A stretch of DNA of 64,000 nt from assembly GCA_026119855.1 (NCBI GenBank), contig JAOWBW010001047.1, positions 310,001-374,000 on the forward strand, written 5' to 3'. Below are positions 52,878-64,000 of this stretch, in pieces; position 1 is the stretch's first letter; the number at the start of each line of letters is the position of its first letter. The notes beneath the pieces are model-generated. The model worked only from the letters and a program-made list of their open reading frames with translations. It was not told the origin of the DNA and did not search any database. A program made the position numbers and the translations under genes. This stretch comes from Campanula takesimana. Lineage: Eukaryota; Streptophyta; Magnoliopsida; Asterales; Campanulaceae.

Positions 52878-55800
52878 TTAGTTGAGTTCAAGCATACCCA
52901 TTTCACCTCTCAAAAACATGAACCGTTTCGCGTCAAGTGCTTTAGTTAGAATGTCGGCGATTGATAGTCGGTTCCACGTGTTTCCAAATGAATATTGCCT
53001 TTTTCCACGTGGTCTTTGAGGAAGTGATATTTGATGCGATGTGCTTGGTCTTTGAGTGCATGACAGGATTTTCAGAAACCGCAATTGTTGATGGTATTGT
53101 CGCAGTAGATGGGACAATTTTCTTCGATGATATCATAGTCCACCAATTGCTGCTTCATCCAGAGTATTTGACAACAACAACTTCCCGCAGCGATATATTC
53201 GGCTTCGGTGTTGAGACAGATACTGAAGCTTGTTTCTTACTCGCCCATGACACAAGTCTATATCCGAGGAAATGACAAGTGCCACTTGTGCTTTTCCTAT
53301 CAATTGTGCACGCTGCATAATCCGCATCTGAGTAACCTACAAGTTTAAAGTTCGAATCTTTGGTGTACCAAAGTCCAAGGTTAACAGTGCCAGAGAGATA
53401 TCTTATAATACGTTTCACAGCAATTAAGTGTGCTTCTCTAGGGTCGGATTGATAACGAGCACAAACACAAACACTAAACATAATATCGGGCTGCTAGCAG
53501 TAAGATAAAGGAGTGAGCCAATCATACCTCGATAGAGCGTTTGATCAACACGTTTACCTTTTAGATCTTTGTCGAGTTTGTTGCCGGTGGCCATTGGAGT
53601 ATCGTATGATTTAGCGTTCTCAAGTCCAAACTTCTTGATTAAGTCCTTTGTGTATTTGGATTGGTTGATAAAAATGCCTTCACTCATTTGCTTGATTTGA
53701 AGCCCGAGGAAGAATGTGAGTTCTCCCATCATGCTCATTTCAAACTTGCTCTTCATTAGTTTCTCAAAACGCTTGCACAACAATTCATTAGTAGAACCAA
53801 ATATAATATCATCAACATAAATTTGAACAAGTAATTTATGACCATTATGTTTGGCAATGAAAAGAGTTGTATCGATTTTACCGCGAGTGAAGCCTTTTTC
53901 GATGAGAAACTTGGATAGTGTATCATACCATGCTCTTGGTGCTTGTTTGAGTCCATACAAAGCTTTCTGGAGTTGTACACATGATTTGGAAATTGTGAAT
54001 CTTCAAACCCAGGTGGTTGAGCAACATAGACTTGTTCTTGGAGTTCACCATTAGAAACGCGCTCTTCACATCCATTTGATATAACTTGAAGTTCTTGTGA
54101 GCGGCGTAAGCTAGAAATAATCTGATAGCTTCAAGTCTTGCTACGGGCGCAAAAGTTTCATCGTAATCAATTCCTTCTTCTTGCCTATAGCCTTGTGCAA
54201 CCAATCTTGCTTTGTTTCTCGTGATGGTTCCATTCTCATCCATCTTGTTCCTGAACACCCATTTCGTACCAATCACTCCTTGATCATTTGGTCTTGGAAC
54301 AAGAGTCCAAACCTTACATCGTTCAAATTGATTGAGTTCTTCTTGCATTGCAATAACCCAATTAGGATCTTGGAGTGCTTCATCAGCCTTCTTCGGTTCA
54401 ATTTGAGAGATAAAAGCAGTGTAAGCATCAAAGTTTGTAGCTCTCCTTGTACGAACACAACTTGTAAATCACCGATGATATTAGCAATTGGGTGACCTCT
54501 AACTTCACGAATTTCAGGAGGTAAGTTAGGTTGAGTCGTAGAAACTTGAAGATCTTCAATTGGTACCTCTTCACCAGATTCAAAGTCATTTAAATTTGGG
54601 GTTGAACTGGCTCAGAATTGAAATTTGGGTTTACACCAGATGCAGCAGTAGAAATAGGCGCGTAAGAGGAATCATGAGGCGCATCATTTGAGTGAGGCGC
54701 AATAGAGGATTCACCAGGCGCATATACATTGAATTAGGCGCATTTGATGTAGATGGATTTCCTTGTGTTGATAGATTCTGACCTTGAGTGGGCGCAACGT
54801 AAATAGGAGCACCTGTATCATTTAACTCAATAGAATCATCAGCAACATTTGGAGCCAAATGTGGCTCAAGGAGAGAATGTTCATCAAATGTAACATGTAC
54901 AGATTCAACTATCACTAATGTAGTTCTATTGAAAACACGAAAAGCTTTAGAGTGTTTGGCATACCCAACAAAAATACCTTCGTCGGCTTTGGCATCGAAT
55001 TTACCTCTATGTTCGTTTCCGTTGTAGAGGATATAGCATTTGCAACCAAAGATCTTGAAGAATGCAATGTTGGGAGTTCTACCACGCCAAAGTTCATACG
55101 GCGTCTTGTTGTGAAGTTTGTTGATGAGGGAACGATTTTGAGTAAAACATGCAGTGTTGATAGCTTCTTCCCAAAAGTACTTAGGCAATTTAGCTTCAGC
55201 TATCATCGTCTTTCCCGCTTCAATCAACGTTCTATTCTTTCGTTCAACGACGCCATTTTGTTGAGGAACTCCGGCGGTTGAAAAGTTGTGATCTATCCCA
55301 TGATCTTCACAATATCGAGCAACACCGTTATTTTGAATTCTGTTCCATTGTCGGATCGAACACTAACGATGTCATCTTCTTTTTGGGTTTGGAGCAGTCG
55401 AAATAAGGTAGTGAGAATATCATAACAATCATCTTTTGTAATCATCATCTCTACCCATGTATATCTTGAATAATCATCCACCACAACTAGAGTATACTTG
55501 TTTCTACGAATGCTTGCGGTGGAAACTGGTCCAAATAGATCAATGTGAAGCAGTTGCAAACATCTTGTAGTTGAAGGATTTGACTTGCTTGAAAATGACT
55601 GCTTCGGTTGTTTGCCAAGTTGACATGCGGCGCACTTTTTGTCATGATGATCAGCAACTTTGGGAAGTCCTTTGACAAGATTATTCCTGCTGAGTTTAGA
55701 TAGATACTTGAAGTTCAAGTGACTTAAGCGCTTGTGCCACAGCCAACTATTTTCGTTCACACTTTTTGCTACAAAACAAAGATTAGTACTAGAGTTCATA

Positions 55801-56174
55801 CTATGAAAATCAATAATATAAATATTTGTCTTACGATATCCCGTGAGTAAGATAGCTCCAGTTTTGCCATTCTTGATAAGACATTGCGTTGAAGTAAAAT
55901 GGCATTCTAATCCTTTGTCGCAGAATTGAGATATGGATAATAAGTTGTGCTTGAGCCCTTCCACGAGTGAGACTCTTTCAATGCACACTTTGTCTTTCTT
56001 GAGCTTTCCATATGCTACAACTTGACCTTTGTTATTATCGCCAAATGTTACGGAGGGACCTCTTTCTTCATGGACATCTTCTAATAAGGATTCATCTCCA
56101 GTCATGTGTCTTGAACACCCACTATCGAGAATCCATTCATAATTTCTAGCTTTGAAGATCCAGCCATGAAACAA
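52878..56174 (-). pseudogene. SIRE-type pol: protease, integrase, reverse transcriptase, RNase H
   Basis: Reading leftwards: protease with active site DSGCSRHMTG (about 56105-56135); GAG-pre-integrase WLWHKRLSHLNFKYLS (about 55700-55745); integrase CAACQLGKQPKQSF, LLHIDLFGPV, VVDDYSRYTWVEM and RSDNGTEF (55340-55640), and after a frame break RTLIEAGKTMIAEAKLPKYF with FKIFGCKCYI (54930-55240). Reverse transcriptase: GTKWVFRNKMDENG, YQMDVKSAFL, MYGLKQAPRAWYDTL and the YVDD box IYVDDIIFGS (53820-53850). RNase H: VGYSDADYAACTIDRKSTSG, ending in ADILTKALD. At least five frame changes and stops; inactive, but every domain is recognisable. Confidence 0.9.
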
Positions 56175-56239
56175 AGAACCTGAAATATAGACATTTAAGC
56201 AGGTCCCCTTTATTCCTTTTGGGTCCTAGGGTTAGCAAC

Positions 56240-58648
56240 TTTGACAACCCACTCTTGCTTGACCTTAGGATTTTTACGTCCTTTGGCATTGGGAGTGAAT
56301 CGCAAAGGCATTCCACGGCCTTGTGTCCTGAACAATCACAAATGGAACAATGATGAAAGCCACCAATCACGTGAGTTTTCACAAACTCTTTACTTTTCTT
56401 GGGATGGCATTCTTCTTTGGGTCAGATGAACTAGACTTAACAAAATCTTTCTTTTGAAATTTTGGAGCGCTTTTTCTCGAAGGGCGCATAGGGCTAGGAG
56501 GCGCACGGCGATGAGGCGCGTGGCTCTTAGGCGCATAATGAGCACTCGGAGAAGGAGCGCGCCTATTTTCAAGAATGATTTTGCTAGGAGATGGTTCATC
56601 TGTAGCTATATCTTTCCCATTAGCTTTCCCAAATTGCTTCGTTGGGTAGACATAATGGAATGTTTGTCTCTTGACTTTTTCATGTCCTTTACCCATTGAA
56701 TTAGAATGTTTTTCCTTGGGAATTTCAAGAGTTTGTTGGTTGGTAAATTCACTATCTCTTTCAGCACAGACATCACATTTAAAGTTGTCACTAGTTGATG
56801 AGAATCCCAAGCCACTTTTATCACCACTGACTTTTTGGGACTCAAATATATTCTCCATAGTGACACGAGAATTGGACCACTCATTTGTAATCTTTTTAAG
56901 ATCAGTGATTTGAGCAACCAATTCATCGTTTTGAACTTTAAGAAGTGAGTTCTGTTCTGTTAGAAAAGTGTTTTTAACGGTAAGAGGAGTCATGCTCTTT
57001 ATCTGCTCCTTAAGGAGGGTGAGTTCAGATTTAAGTAGAGATTTCTCGGTCTTAAGCTGGGAAATTTCATCACATGATAGTGCTAAAGCTTCCTTCATAC
57101 TATCAAATCTAGTAATTACCTTTTCAGCCTTTTTGAACAATTTTTCTTGTTCAGCAATCACTTCATCATTGATTTTGGAGATTGGAGCAGTTGGTTCAAC
57201 CTGTGGTCTAATGTATGCTCCTTTTCTCAATTTGTTCCTTGCTCCAAGATCACATCGTGAGAATAACAATCCACCATCGTTTTGAGCCGGAGTGAGAAAT
57301 CCTTGTTCAACGAGCTCGCTGATGGTTGGTCCTTTCTTCTTTTTCGCTTCTTGAAAACCTGCAGATTTCTTGATAGGTTTATTCAAGGCATTCATATCGG
57401 GAACATCCTTGGAGAAGTCATCATCAGAATCATAAGCATCACTTCATCATCATTTGCCATCAAACAAACAAGTCCATCATCGGAATCTTCATCGCTCTCA
57501 TCGGAGTCTGTTTCAATCCAGGTATTGTGCTCATTTGCTGGTGCTTCTTCTTCAGCAACCATTCCCTTGTGTCGAGTGAACTTGGGAGTGAATTTAGGAG
57601 TATGGCTGCTCTTCTTCTGCATATATTCAAATTTGGGGATCGGGCAGCTTGATGCAAAATGTCCGGGTTTCCTGCAATTAAAACAAACAAGATCTTCTTT
57701 TCTTTTTGAATCACTGCTCCTTGAAAACTTTTGAGGAGCTTTGCTGGTAGATCCTTGAAATTTGTTGGTTGAGCGGGTCTTGAGAATTTTCTGAACTTTT
57801 GAAATTTCTTCACAAATAAAGCGAAGTCTTCATCATCCATGTCTAATAGCTCAGAAGTAGAAATTTGGGATCGGAGCTTTTCTCATCTTGTACAGGCGCA
57901 GGTGTAGGCGCAGGAGTAGGCGCGGCTTCTCTGTGCGCCATCATAGCCATAGATTTTGACTTTCCTTCAGTTTCACTGATTCGTTGGAGTTTGAGTTCGT
58001 AAACTTTGAGATTTGCATATAGGTTCCTTAAAGTCCAAACATCTAAAGTTCCAGCGTCTTCAAGAGCGCTAGATTTATGAAGGTATCTTGATCCAAAAGC
58101 TTGTAGAAAATTTACATTCAAATCTTTGTTGGTAAACTTCATGCCAAGTGAAATACATAGATTGATAATTTCACAGTAGCGTTCATAAGTTTGCCTTAAG
58201 TTTTCACCGGGGAGTTGAGAGAAATTGTTGAATCTCTTTTGAACTTCGTATTTCTTGTTCTCCTTGCAAACGGTGTCTCCTTCAATATGCTCTTCAATAG
58301 CATCCCATAGCTCATTTGCAGTAGCACAATGCATGACTTGTGTTTCATCGCCGTGCTTAGAGTGCTTAGAAGAATGTTTCTTGCTTTGCCATCATTTGCG
58401 ACTCTTCTAATTTCTTCCTCGGTCCATTCTTCCCTTGGTTTTAGGACAGTAGGTTGAGCAGCGTTGGTGCGTGGATTTGGATTCGCCTTCATCGGAATAT
58501 AAGGTCCATAAACGACAGTGTCATGGAGCCTTTCATCGATTGAGTTGAGATGAGTCAATATGCTGAATTTCCATACGTCAAAATGATCTTCATCAAAGAC
58601 CGGAACGTGAGTGTAGTTTGCAGTTGCCATAGGTTTTGAGTTTGCCAT
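56240..58648 (-). pseudogene. SIRE-type gag with zinc knuckles and coiled-coil extension
   Basis: Starts at the ATG at 58648 (MANSKPMATANYTHVPVFDE; FDVWKFSILTHLNSIDERLH). After frame changes near 58345 and 57850 it continues through the capsid-like part (ELWDAIEEHIEGDTV; FGSRYLHKSSALEDAGTLDV), a CCHC knuckle (CFNCRKPGHFASSCPIPKFE, about 57630-57690), an acidic stretch, and a coiled-coil domain (57040-57140 and 56870-57000). A knuckle-like CSICDCSGHKAVEC sits near 56340. Runs of Ala-Pro and His-Arg (APTPAPTPAP; SAHYAPKSHAPHRRAPPSP) come from inserted TGCGCC motifs. Broken by at least four frame changes. Confidence 0.85.
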
Positions 58649-58708
58649 TTAGAATCGGCACCCAAGCTGTTAAGCTTGAAAAACGAAAAATGTTTTATAA
58701 AGGTGTTT

Positions 58709-58720
58709 GCTCTGATACCA
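58709..58720 (-). other. Primer binding site of the SIRE element, initiator tRNA-Met type
   Basis: Minus strand TGGTATCAGAGC, two bases from the LTR end. Confidence 0.9.
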
Positions 58721-58722
58721 CT

Positions 58723-60179
58723 TGTTGGTCCCAAAGGGCAACAAGGGTATGAAAAATAGCTAGAGGGGGGGGTGAATAGCTGTTTTAAAATTCTTTTCGT
58801 ACCCTTGAAAAACTCAATTGCGAATGCGCACTTTATCAAGTAAGCGTTATGAAATGCGCCTAAGTGAGTGAGTGAAATGCACAGCGGAATTAGTAATGAA
58901 AGTAGGCGCAAAGTGATAAAGGGAGCGCAACACACACACTAAGTATTTTGGCTCAAAGTGAGTGAAATAAGGAACTAAGGCAAATGATAAAACAAACACA
59001 ACACAATTCAGTTCAATCAATCTACAATGAGTAAACAAGCAAATAGTGAGTGAAAATAATAACTTGAAAGAAATGACAAGATAATAACACAAGCTATTTG
59101 GAGAGGTTCGATCAATGAAAGATCTACGTCCTCTACCAAGATGGTTAGTCTTGGATTTCTAATCGAGATCTTATATAATGAGTGAGTGTTACAAATTACA
59201 ATGTTTGAGCTTATACACTAACTCAAGATCTATTACTATGAAAGAACAAATCCAAAACAATAACCGGTGTATCTCTAAAAGATGAATCTAAATGATTAAT
59301 CTTAAAGAGGTGCGTGTGTGTTCTTAGAATCAAGGCTCTTTAGATCTTTGAGATGGAGAGCACAAGAAACTAAAGTGTTAAGGCTTTGAAGATCTGGGCT
59401 AAGGATGAAGGTATGAAGATGTTCTTGAGAAATCTGGAAAAACGAAGGCAATCTTCAAATCTTCAACAAATGCTTTGAGAGAGAAATTCTTGAAATTCTT
59501 AGCAAAACTCAGCAACTTCAAAATGTTGAAGTTATGGGGTATTTATAGTGAACTTCAAAAACTAGCCGTTTGGAAATCCTTGTGGATAAGATGAGCTGTC
59601 GTTCGTTGATTGGAGCATGCATATTTATGGCCATTTTGACACTCAACATAAATGTGACCGTTATGGACACGTGTCAACAGATTAGGCGCATATGCATCTC
59701 TTTATCCACCGTTGGATCATTGGCGTAATTTTGAATTCTTTTCAAGTCTTCGAGTCTTCAATAAATCACTGAGTGTTTGAATAAACACTTTGAGGCGCGT
59801 TTGAGCCAAGAGGCGCATTTAGCCAATAGGCGCACAGTAAGCGTGCGCTTAAAACAAGGGGCGCAGAGGCGCGTAAGCTTATGAAGAAATCCTTATGCGC
59901 GCGCTCTAAATGGCGCAAGGCGCGAGTGAAGAGGCGCATGGCGCGTGGCGCAGGAGGCGCATAAGCGCGGCTCAAACTCACTGAGTGATTTTTCTTGAAA
60001 CTTGATCTTCTTGCCCTATTTCTAAGCCTATTCTATAACAATGGACAACTAAAAAATGAAGTATAAATACTTCTTACATGTGGGTCTAAAGTCCATGAAA
60101 TAAAACTTAGGTGATGGATCAATCAAATCTAATAAATCCTAATACATTAAAACTGAGATATATGTGGGCATACCCAACA
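58723..60179 (-). repeat. 5' LTR of the SIRE-type element
   Basis: On the minus strand TGTTGGGTATGCCC at 60179 to TTTGGGACCAACA at 58723. Minus TATA (CACTATAAAT) at 59541-59550. Dense GGCGCA motifs upstream of it (59793-59960). Confidence 0.85.
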
Positions 60180-60617
60180 CTACTTCTTACCACAACGCCA
60201 TTTTGTTGAGGAACTCCAGCAGCAGAGAAATTGTGATCAATTCCATGGTCATCACAGTATTGAGCAACACCGTTATTCTTGAATTCAGTTCCATTGTCTG
60301 ATCTAACGCTCACGATGTCGTCTTCCTTTTGAGTTTGGAGTCTTCGAAAGAGAGCAGTCAAGATATCATAGCAGTCATCTTTGGATATCATCATTTCGAC
60401 CCATGTATATCTTGAGTAGTCATCCACCACAACTAAAGTATACTTGTTTCCTCCAATGCTCGCGGTGGTGACCGGTCCAAACAAGTCCATGTGAAGCAGT
60501 TGTAAACATTTGGAAGTTGAGGAGGCAATCTTGCTGGAGAAAGACTGCTTAGGTTGTTTACCGAGCTGGCATGCTGCGCATTTTCTGTCATGATGGTCAG
60601 CTACTTTGGGAAGTCCT
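60180..60617 (-). pseudogene. Second SIRE integrase fragment
   Basis: Minus-strand reading with KVADHHDRKCAACQLGKQPK, LLHMDLFGPVTTASI, VVVDDYSRYTWVEM, VRSDNGTEF and GVPQQNGVV. Homologous to 55150-55670 but distinct. Cut on the left by the SIRE LTR at 60179 and on the right by the element E LTR at 60618, so it was the landing site for both. Confidence 0.88.
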
Positions 60618-62127
60618 TGTTGGTAGTGGTTCCCTAGGCACGTTTAATAAACGTTGTAATTGTTATCATTTATTTCATATCAATAAAGAGATGTTTTGAT
60701 TATTATTGTTGTTCATGTTACTTATAATAATCTCCGTCCCTAGTACTTGTTAAGCACTAGTATAAAGGCTAAATGATCATGGGATGATCATGTTAGATTT
60801 ATGGGTACTTGTTTGGAACAAGGTACTGGACATGACCCGCTGTATGAGATTTATGTCATGGTCTATGTCGTACATATATCTCATATTAGTTATGTCATTT
60901 GAATCCTTAGACATGAAGTTATTATAGTCTTCCACTTGATGAACATTATGTTTGACATATTCAAACGCTACTTTTAACCGAGTAGTTATAAAGGGTATGA
61001 TTGGCATAATCGGATTCACGTAGGGAAGAATAATAAGCTAAATGGATTTGTCCCTCCTTGGAGAGATGTCAAGCTTGGGCCCCTCGAAGGAATGATGTTG
61101 ATGAAATGTTCGGCCGGACTCAAATGAATTGATTGGATCAATGTCATTTGGATTATCAACATATTCGGAATCGAGAAAGTATTGAACAAAACAAGTTGAC
61201 GCTTTGACCATGACTTGTGTTCAATGACATCGTGGACAAAAGGATTGTGACATATTCTAAAGGAATGCGAACTTGTATCTAGTTATACTATTTGGGTAGG
61301 TATGACGGTTTGCTAGAACCTAATCATATCTTATGGGATCATGTTTGAGCCCATTGCCAACTTAGTATAATCCTAGAGGGTCACACACAATAGAACGAAT
61401 CTTAAATAAAAGGACTATATTGGTATTTAGGGTCGAAGGATCTCAAAGGAATTTTTGGAAAAGTTCTGGGCCTCCTGGTCAACCAAGCGGGCGCTTGGGT
61501 TGCACCAGGCGGGCGCTTGAACAAGCCGAAAAGAAACTTGACCTTCTGGCCAAATGAGCGGGCGCCTGGGTAGGACCAGGCGGGCGCCCGGTATGCCGAT
61601 TGGAAATTTCCTAATTCGATTAGGAATGGTTTTTGACACAAGTTACCTATTTGGAATAGGTCTTAATTGTGTATAAAAACACCTAATCGGTCAGACCATA
61701 TTGACAAGTGTTTTTGTGAGTCTCAAAGAGTTTGAGAGAGATTTTATTTTGTTCTAAGATATCATTGATTGAGGAACAAAATAATTCACAAATAAATTCC
61801 ATATAGTTCTTTATTAAATTGTGAAAGCGTGTTTTACAATTATTGGTCTAGCAACCAAGATCGAAGAAGTTCCTTTGATATTCGTTCGAAGTGTGGATAC
61901 CGCTAGAGGGTGAATTTTATCATCTTACAAAGTTCGTGATTTGTTTGTGATAAAGCTTCAAGATCTCCACCAAGACCAAAGAGAAAAATTCATAGCCATC
62001 AAGGGTTAGTTATTCCTCTATTCATCTTGTTGTATTTGATTTAATCATATGAACGGAACTATGGCTTTTGGTTTCTTTAAATTTTAATTGCTATATTCCG
62101 CTGCGCATGTTATTTGGAAACCCAACA
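60618..62127 (+). repeat. 5' LTR of element E
   Basis: TGTTGGTAGTGGTTCCCTAG to GGAAACCCAACA. Homologous to 29017-30478 in the first 780 bases and the last 280, but unrelated in between. Confidence 0.88.
61485..61680 (+). promoter_or_regulatory. U3 promoter of element E: GCGGGCGC cluster plus TATA
   Basis: Four copies of AGCGGGCGCTTGG or AGGCGGGCGCC at 61485, 61507, 61556 and 61578, followed by TGTATAAAAACA at 61670. Two more copies lie in the leader at 62432 and 62454. Confidence 0.55.
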
Positions 62128-62128
62128 G

Positions 62129-62140
62129 TGGTATCAGAGC
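62129..62140 (+). other. Primer binding site of element E, initiator tRNA-Met type
   Basis: TGGTATCAGAGC one base after the LTR. Confidence 0.92.
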
Positions 62141-63668
62141 CCCGTTCATGTTGATTAATTCAATACTTGGATCATGTTGTGTGTATATAAATTGTTTATG
62201 TGCCAAGCATGATATGAATATTGGATTATATGATGTTTATGTGTTTTGTGATTTTATGTGGTTTATTGTTTTGCAACTTTAATCGCACGATTCAATCGCA
62301 ATAAAAATTATGGTGGATTCTGAATTATTTCGATTATTGATTTTGATTGGATCAAAGTTTTAATAATCGGAGAAAAATAATTTTGAGACAAAATTTTCGA
62401 ACTTTAAAATTCTATACTATTCTGGCCATTCAAGCGGGCGCCTGGTCCTTTGCAGGCGGGCGCTCGGTGGTCAAGATTTGTTCTGATTTTGGTTAAAATC
62501 TGAATATGGAATTTTCGATAAATTCGACAAAACCAGTAACAGAACCAGTCCAGACTTGTTGATCTGGAATGAGTTTTGGGTAGTTGGTTTGTGTGTGGAT
62601 TTTGGGGTTTGATTTTCCTATTTGTTTTAGTCTTGTGATTCCTAGATTGGTTCAAGTTTGGATGGCTAATCTGCGTTCATCGAGATTGTGTTTCCCAAAA
62701 TTGATCGCAATCAAAGTTTCAAGGATAAAACGAAGTTAGAATTATGAAGAGTTCATAATTGCTAAAATTGAGAAACAAAGTTCTTGATTCAATGAATGGA
62801 GATCCATGTGGAATTGTGAATGCAATTGGCCTACGTTCATCGAGACCATCTATTGCTTAGTTTCGGCCACATGGACTACTTTCTTGGTTTCTTGAATTAG
62901 TGCGGGATTGTGGTTGCCTGATGGCTTAGTTCGACCGCACTTCTTGTTGTCTTGATTTGGAAATAATAACTGAAGTTGAAATAGTCTCATCCTCATAATT
63001 ATAGAGAAACTAATGACACATAAATACCATGCTTAAATTAATAGAGATTAATTTAGTGGCTAAACTTGATGTGTAACATGTTTATATTATGTGCTCATAA
63101 ATGTGTTATATGCTATATGTGATGAACCTTCAAAGAAAGTTTTAAGTCCTTCTTTGCCATGCCATGATTAAAACACTTGTTTATATATGGGTGATTTTGA
63201 TGTGGGTTCGCCTCCGCGAAGTGCATTGATTTTATTCATATATGAGCAAGATGAGGTTCATTAATTTAATGTGGGATTGCCTCCGCAAGGTGCATTAAAT
63301 TGAATGGTTCCTATGCGTTTAAAATGGTCGGACTTAATTAGGCGTCAAAACAGTTTTGGGCCTAGGCAAAAGATGAGATTAAACATGCTTTTTGAAATTG
63401 GATTTCTCAAAGAATCTCATAAAAGGATCTAAGAATCATATGAGATATGATTGTCTACCTAATTAATTTAGTTTTTTGAGCGGTCCGCCTCCGTGGACTC
63501 AAGAGTTAAATTAAAGTTGGATCTTAGCCCAATTAAATTATATTATACATTGGATGTATATGAAGGTTATATAATTTAGTGGGAGTATTTTGTTTTAAAA
63601 TACATTAATTATCTCTTTAATGAAAATCGGTACTTATTAAATTTTGGAAATTTTGCATATTTGTAGAT
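62141..63668 (+). other. Leader of element E, no gene
   Basis: Repeated phrases GTGGGTTCGCCTCCGCGAAG (63198) and GTGGGATTGCCTCCGCAAGG (63271), each followed by TGCATT, and a third GTCCGCCTCCGTGGAC (63483) that is a hairpin. Probably leader RNA structure. No protein domain. Confidence 0.55.
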
Positions 63669-64000
63669 AATGACTAATAACACTCAATCAATGTCGTTGC
63701 GATCGATCCTTGAGAAGGATAAGCTCGAAGATAATGGTACTAACTTTATGGATTGGATCCGTAGCATAAGAATCGTTCTTAGGCAAGAAGATAAGTTGTA
63801 CATTCTCGATAGGCCTCTCCCTGCTGAACCACCGCCTACTGCCCCTAGGGTAGAAAGAGACAATTACAAGAAACATCGTAATGATTCTAGAGATGTAAGT
63901 TGTCTCATGCTTGCTGCTATGTGTTCAAAACTCCAACAAAGTTTGGAACATTTGGAAGCCTATGAGATAGGCGTGGAGTTGAGAACCATGTTTCAAGAGC
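63669..64000 (+). CDS. Copia gag, N-terminal part (element E)
   Basis: Opens at the ATG at 63669 (MTNNTQSMSLRSILEKDKLE) and stays open to the window end. It contains the family pattern GTNFMDWIRSIRIVLRQEDK, YILDRPLPAEPP, DVSCLMLAAMCSKLQQSLEH and YEIGVELRTMFQE, typical of the retrotransposon gag (UBN2-type) start in Ty1/copia. No stop or frame change in 110 codons, unlike the other copia elements here, so E may be the youngest and possibly intact. The rest lies outside. Confidence 0.9.

Larger units (their letters stand above)
51451..60179 (-). mobile_element. SIRE-type Ty1/copia element, minus strand, 3' LTR not found
   Basis: 5' LTR 58723-60179 (minus, TGTTGG...CCAACA), Met primer site, long gag, then pol down to 52878. 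Gag with a long coiled-coil extension and the LTR phrase GAGGGGGGGGTGAATAGC are typical of SIRE/Maximus elements. Frame changes occur throughout. No 3' LTR is seen before the gap, so the 3' boundary is unresolved. Confidence 0.85.
60618..64000 (+). mobile_element. Copia element E, continues past the window
   Basis: LTR 60618-62127, Met primer site at 62129, long leader, then gag from 63669 to the window end. LTR family shared with D. Its insertion into the SIRE fragment is shown by the abrupt start after AAGTCCT. Confidence 0.88.

Overview
The window reads as intergenic, repeat-dense nuclear DNA of a flowering plant, probably a eudicot. The basis is the mix of Ty1/copia elements with initiator-tRNA-Met primer sites (one SIRE-type), non-autonomous Ty3/gypsy elements of Tat/Ogre type primed by tRNA-Arg, a Mutator-like element (MULE) carrying a plant mobile domain (PMD) gene, a hAT element and a Stowaway-type MITE. 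I found no intact host gene and no tRNA or rRNA gene. The species cannot be told from the sequence.

Layout. 1-12095 is a decayed copia element whose left end lies outside the window; its reverse transcriptase is split by element A (2316-11202), a Tat-like LTR element with a gag remnant only. 12096-28194 is a MULE: a PMD pseudogene runs rightwards (12101-13940) and a transposase pseudogene runs leftwards (28194 to 15302), so the two converge. The transposase is split by a hAT element (16035-26590, 8-bp target duplication). The hAT holds a Stowaway MITE (16614-16851) and Tat-like element B (17114-26527, duplication GCCCC). The MULE is interrupted at 28195 by copia element D. D is cut at 31328 by minus-strand Tat-like element F, whose interior holds Tat-like element C (36927-49048, duplication GTAGT). 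F ends in a rearranged LTR-internal-LTR tail that runs into a 100-N gap (51351-51450). After the gap come a minus-strand SIRE-type copia element (LTR 58723-60179) inserted in a second SIRE integrase fragment, then copia element E (60618 to the window end), whose LTR is of the same family as D.

How the parts work together. A, B, C and F keep LTRs, a tRNA-Arg primer site, a purine tract and a gag remnant, but no protease, reverse transcriptase or integrase. They must have been moved in trans by an autonomous Tat/Ogre relative. C carries an antisense, intron-containing PMD gene, so PMD sequences occur twice here, in two unrelated kinds of transposon. Tandem repeat arrays sit just upstream of the 3' LTR in all four.

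The most interesting signals are outside the coding parts. (1) A, B, C and F share a structure with conserved ACTACG/CGTAG arms whose 4-nt loop strand pairs with a downstream strand in three different but complementary versions (GACC/GGTC, GGTC/GACC, GGCT/AGCC). This is consistent with an RNA pseudoknot. (2) A, B and F share a second three-tier hairpin with a GNRA tetraloop and covarying stems. (3) Every LTR family here carries its own short CG-containing, largely dyad-symmetric motif in several copies just upstream of the predicted U3 TATA box. The motif often recurs inside the element and differs even between the homologous LTRs D and E.
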